From contig FN649729.1 in the NCBI GenBank assembly GCA_000310025.1, forward strand, positions 1,044,752 to 1,068,520: a stretch of DNA of 23,769 nucleotides. The letters run 5' to 3'. A program made the translations under genes and the position numbers. This DNA comes from Ectocarpus siliculosus (lineage: Eukaryota; Sar; Phaeophyceae; Ectocarpales; Ectocarpaceae). The notes below the pieces were generated by a model. The model was given only the letters and a program-made list of their open reading frames with translations. It was not told the DNA's origin and searched no databases. Below, one piece after another: positions 20,040-23,769 of the stretch. Numbering within the stretch: the stretch's first letter is position 1; each line of letters opens with the position of its first letter.

Positions 20040-20330
20040 TTTCGGGGGTAACGTCATTGACGACGGTGCTTTATTGGCGATTGGTGGTACTGCGTTATTT
20101 TACGCTGCCGACTTTGGCGGAGGTGGTAAAACCAAAATAGGGTGGTACTTTTCTCGGTAACACCATTGCAGATTTTTTTTGGCGGTAGGCTGTATGGGTG
20201 CTTTTCAGCGGTAACGACTTCGGTGGAAGTGGCAAAACAAAAAACGGCGGAAAGCCGGCGGTATTTCACTTACCGCTCATCAGGGCGGTAATTTCACGGC
20301 GGTTATGAACGCCAAATGACCACAAATTCA
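20040..20330. repeat. Cluster of GCGGTAA-type repeats and hairpins
   Basis: Variants of GGCGGTAA occur near 20046, 20155, 20180, 20207, 20249, 20285 and 20297, with inverted TTACCGC at 20270. TTACCGC (20270-20276) and GCGGTAA (20285-20291) form a perfect 7-bp stem. GCGGTA near 20258 can pair alternatively with the same TTACCGC. A longer diverged direct repeat is seen: GACTTTGGCGGAGGTGGTAAAA at 20110 and GACTTCGGTGGAAGTGGCAAAA at 20216, spaced 106 bp. It may be the decayed end of a transposable element. Confidence 0.55.
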
Positions 20331-20913
20331 AGGCGGCAGCTTAGTTGCGGCAGCTTGACTGGTTCCCAATGCCACTCTAGGTCAACAGGGCATGGATAGT
20401 CGAAGCATGAAGCAGAGTACACGCAATCCCTAAGCGCATTTTGATTAACTTGGAGATCCTATCGTGCCCCAGGCCGGGGATGACATGCGCATGATGCAAC
20501 CCCTACATCAAACGCTTTCTGAAAGGACAATTACAACGCCACACCAACACCCTGTTCCCTCGTGGGTGTTGCTGCCAGCCTATATACCTGTGCTACTCGC
20601 AAACCAATGGATCTAGATGGTACCTCAAACTGTTGCTACGGTTGCGTGGCATCTTTCGAAGCATGATAGAAAATACGTCAATCGTGAAAAGGAATAGCGA
20701 CGTCGGCAGGCCTGATCGCAAAGTGTACAAACGGAGGAGCCCATTCGGGCCAGAAATGATGCAAAAAAATAAATCGAGCGCAGCGGCAGGTGTCGAAGCC
20801 TACAGTAGGTACACCGAGTTGATGCTGCTCTAGCGAAACAAGCTTGCAGGCGCTGACACTTCGTGTGATTGTTCATACCAACACAATATCAGCCCAGCCC
20901 ATGGAATGCGCTG
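20331..20913. other. Gene-free stretch downstream of the EAPP exon
   Basis: No gene is supported. Its right end should hold the 3' untranslated region of the minus-strand EAPP gene. Confidence 0.45.
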
Positions 20914-21561
20914 TTACCCCGAGGCAACAACCCCAAAGAAATGGAAAACTTCGTCCACGTCGTAAACGCCTACGCGGTGGTCGCACTCCCCGCAGGAAAC
21001 AGGGTGGAACGTTTCTTGCTCTTCCTCTCGATCCTCGCCATCAACTTGCGCGGATTGATTGCGACGGTCCAAGCCACCACCACCACCAATATCTCGCGCT
21101 ACTGATGCGGCCGCTGCCGTTGTACCGTTGCCTTTGCGCCGCCCCCTTCTCCGCCTGCTGCCGCCTCCCGATACGTCATCGAGCGTCAGGAACACGTCGT
21201 AGTTGATGTTGACGTTAATCCCCGTGACCGCACGGAACTGGTTGTAGTACTTGGCGTGCCGCTGGCACTCCAAGCACACCGTGGTGAAGCACAGGGGGCA
21301 GCTGAGCTGGGCGTCGCTAGCCACGCCCATTGGCCCCCGCTGGTTATTGCTGCTGCCCCCCTGTTGCTTCTTCTGCGCTCCCGCTGGGGGGCCTCCATCA
21401 CCGATATCGCTGTCGGAGATTGTGGGCGGTTGATCCTCGGCGATTTCGTCTTCGTCGATCTCCTTGTCGCCGTTGATTGCCTCGCCTTTTCCGATCTTGT
21501 TTTTGACGCCGGTAGGGGGGTTTCCGTCTTCTGCTTCTTCGCACTCGGTCGCTGGGAGATG
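20914..21561 (-). CDS. EAPP: EAPP (E2F-associated phosphoprotein) homologue, C-terminal exon
   Basis: The C-terminal half matches the conserved EAPP domain (Pfam Eapp_C). It has SDAQLSCPLCFTTVCLECQRH with its Cys pairs, then a YYNQFRAV segment and an Arg/Lys-rich linker (SRRRRGRRKGN). It ends with HPVSCGECDHRVGVYD and DEVFHFFGVVAS before the TAA at 20914-20916. The Cys pairs probably bind zinc. In animals EAPP binds E2F transcription factors and influences cell-cycle genes; that role is not shown for algae. The N-terminal part is acidic and disordered (DKEIDEDEIAEDQPP). The frame opens after a stop at 21634-21636 and has no ATG there. Acceptors GAGCGCAG (exon from 21561, phase 0) or TCTCCCAG (from 21551) fit. 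The N-terminal exons must lie upstream and were not found. The family's usual length is about 280 residues, so roughly a quarter is missing. Confidence 0.88.
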   Translation of the reverse strand, partial: HLPATECEEAEDGNPPTGVKNKIGKGEAINGDKEIDEDEIAEDQPPTISDSDIGDGGPPAGAQKKQQGGSSNNQRGPMGVASDAQLSCPLCFTTVCLECQRHAKYYNQFRAVTGINVNINYDVFLTLDDVSGGGSRRRRGRRKGNGTTAAAASVARDIGGGGGLDRRNQSAQVDGEDREEEQETFHPVSCGECDHRVGVYDVDEVFHFFGVVASG

Positions 21562-21636
21562 CTGCGCTCGTACAGTAGGTACATATAACACAAAGTTTCC
21601 GTCAGTTGAACAAGCGGACGTCGGTGTCAAAGTTCA

Positions 21637-23650
21637 AGACTTCCGATCCCTTTTCGAGATCAACTCGTGACATGTCGATGTGCTTTTCGTACTGCCATGT
21701 ACATCATGTTCATGTTCAGGACAAAAATAAATTGCTGAAATTGTTTATCCCCCAAGCATAGTTGCCCGAACATGCTTCTTCCGGCGACGATTAAGATTTC
21801 GATTCGGTGCGAATGGGGAAAGACTACTAAATTGAACAGATGTTGCGAACATGAGGTACGACTACTTTTCCCCGCCGGTCTGAAGTTGTTCGACACACAT
21901 CGGACAATCGGTCCAAACAAAACAACCACACCCCTAGCGCAATAAAAAGTGAACATGGCGCGCTCTTGAGAAGCGTCGATCCCAGCTTCACAGGCTGAAG
22001 AATTGAACTGCTGACGACGGCGGGGCGAGCGCCGGCCCAGGGCGAAAAAAAACAGCAACGCTTAGCCCACATTCCGTGAACCATGTCGAAACATATCATA
22101 TCGTTCAATTGCTCCCGCAATGGGAGGAACGAATAGTCTACACGTTGAGCCGAGGGACGGATGACGCCTATGCTGATTTCTGTCTTCTTGATTTTCGCAA
22201 TCGTCAAGGCGTTGAGGTCGAAAACTCAACTCTTGTCATCCGCGGCAGCTTCTCCAGTAGGTTGGCTGCGTGGTGCTTCGACCAACAGCTAGAACCGCCG
22301 CTCACGGTGTTGCGGGTTGGTTTTAGTGTTCAAAATATATATATTCATTCTTGGACCTGTTGCAACTACCGTAGACCTTGATCGAAGCGACCCACGGCCA
22401 ACCCACTCGCCACCGGGGGAGGGCAGAGGGCCGCCGATAACGATTTCGAAAGATTGGACATGACTTGGTGACCAAGAGGTGAGAACCGGTGCCATCCGCT
22501 CTCGGCCGAAGTACCCAACCAAAAGCGTGTTTCGTGCTGCTGGAGGTTGACTACGTACGATCAAGCCGATCAATGCACCAAAGAAGGTGCGGTGCTCGCG
22601 CTCCTGACCACGTGCCGATACCGTGCACCTACAGTGGGCACGAACCCCCAAATGAGCTTGTTGTGTCCAGCTTCACGTGGGTCGATGGTTGGTTAACTCT
22701 GGTTTGGCATGCTTTGAAGTCTCGTAGTAAGACATGCGCACCTCTATTTGTTTAGGATCCATATGCCGAGATGGTGTTTTGTTGGTTACTTCAACATTGT
22801 GGGATTTCTGGGGTGTGCCAGATCTCGAAACACTATTAAGAGTGAAAGCAGACCTCTTCCGCACAAATCTTGTCCAAGATCAAAAGGTCGCATTTACAGC
22901 ATTTCCAACGTAACACTGGCATGTTCGCAAGTTGACATAGAAGCATTCACTCTTGGTTCGCGAAGTCGGCTGAATTACCAAGCACACTCCTCATAGAATT
23001 TGCCGGCCCCATCCGGGAGCAATGCGTGACGCATAACATGGTCTTTCTGCGTCGTTTCCCTTGAGTAATGTTGTCCGATGTGCAGCTGTGCAGTAGACCG
23101 CAGGTTCGTTGCGTGTTGATCAACATGGCTTATGTTCTAAATACTGCTGCCTCCACGAATGTAACTTCGAAGTAGTGTGGGTGAGATGAGAACGGCGTAG
23201 CGGTTATTGGGGAAATGCCGGATGAACGGCAACGGTCCATCTTTGAAGATACGCGTGTGGGGCGATGTTGGACGTGCAGTCTACGTTATTTGTCAAGGTT
23301 ATCAGGCCATGAGGGCGTCCTAACCAAAAGGACAAAGGGTTGAGCAGAGCCAGAGAGAAAGACCAAACGAAGGATTCGGTATAACCGTGAATCCGTGGTT
23401 TGTGGAAGCGTACCGGAAATTTCGTGAAAGAGCGGCGAGAGACAAAAAAGGGTACACGGGGGTATAGCTATGTACAGGATACAGAGAAGAGAGAGAGGTT
23501 GGCAGAAGCTTTTGGGATCCTTGGGAAGCCGAGGACCTCGAAGGGAAAAACGTTGCATCGCCCGCAAAGGCAGTGAAGCAAAGCAGCAGCGAGAGAAAAG
23601 AGTTTTCGTTTGGGACTTGATCGAATTTTTGTCCTAGACACGCCAGAGTG
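21637..23650. other. Region between the EAPP exon and the plus-strand gene
   Basis: It should contain EAPP intron and 5' exons, which I could not identify, and the promoter of the gene at 23651. A plus-strand frame at 22076-22381 (about 100 codons, starting GTG) has some protein-like composition but no splice or domain support. No repeat or RNA gene is recognised. The stretch just before 23651 is purine-rich. Confidence 0.4.
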
Positions 23651-23769
23651 ATGAACAACGGCAACAACCTGCAGCAGCAGGGTCAGGGTCCCCCCCAGCA
23701 GCTGCAGCCAGCGCAGCCAGCGCCACCTCCACCGCCACCACCGCCGCCTCCCAACGGACCACCGCCCGC
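23651..23769 (+). CDS. Start of a Gln/Pro-rich protein, truncated by the window
   Basis: The ATG at 23651 (context AGTGATGAAC, G at -3) opens a frame that stays open for 39 codons to the end. It begins MNNGNNLQQQGQGPPQQLQP and continues into an almost pure Pro run (encoded by CCA/CCG/CCT/CCC mixes), then NGPPP. Such Gln/Pro-rich N-termini are common in RNA-processing and transcription proteins, but the visible part does not identify a family. It is oriented away from the EAPP gene, so a shared promoter region is possible. Confidence 0.6.
   Translation, partial: MNNGNNLQQQGQGPPQQLQPAQPAPPPPPPPPPPNGPPP

Noticed and set aside
22076-22381. Plus-strand frame of about 100 codons
   Set aside because: It begins with GTG, has no splice or domain support and its codon use differs from the convincing exons. 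It is kept only as a remark.

Overview
This window is eukaryotic nuclear DNA. It carries spliced, GC-rich exons with GT...AG introns of roughly 500-800 bp, compound microsatellites, a decayed Ty3/gypsy retroelement and long gene-poor stretches. The gypsy pol remnant, the FNIP-like leucine-rich repeats with a Trp at the end of each unit, and the intron style fit a stramenopile, most likely a brown alga of Ectocarpus type. That assignment is inference from family resemblance; no marker gene proves it.

Layout. 1-3905: a tandem array of a ~1.565-kb non-coding unit, two full copies and a diverged partial third, probably continuing left of the window. 4246-5813 (+): a two-exon gene of unknown function whose 578-bp intron holds a GA/GACA microsatellite. 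5960-6240: homopolymer tracts and a cluster of hairpins. 6906/7063-8529 (+): an FNIP-like leucine-rich-repeat protein with 17 repeat units and a five-unit higher-order duplication. 9455-12360 (+): a 5'-truncated, frameshifted Ty3/gypsy pol remnant (RNase H, linker, integrase). 12793-14563 (-): a three-exon gene of unknown function whose exons all join in phase 0. 15494-16159 (+): a predicted membrane-anchored helical protein. 16842-17639: a region bounded by imperfect inverted repeats with internal repeated motifs and a 71-codon reading frame, possibly a non-autonomous DNA element. 18315-18596 (-): a probable exon with a basic KRRKRK patch. 20040-20330: short repeats around a GCGGTAA core. 20914-21561 (-): the C-terminal exon of an EAPP (E2F-associated phosphoprotein) homologue, the one confidently named gene here. 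23651-end (+): the start of a Gln/Pro-rich protein that runs off the window.

The genes show no sign of working together: they lie on both strands, are separated by kilobases and share no pathway. The strongest items for follow-up are the FNIP-like array, the three-exon minus-strand gene, the inverted-repeat element at 16.8-17.6 kb and the mosaic divergence of the tandem array. No rRNA, tRNA, CRISPR or bacterial-type operon was found. All exon models come from reading splice sites, phase and codon character by eye and need transcript support.
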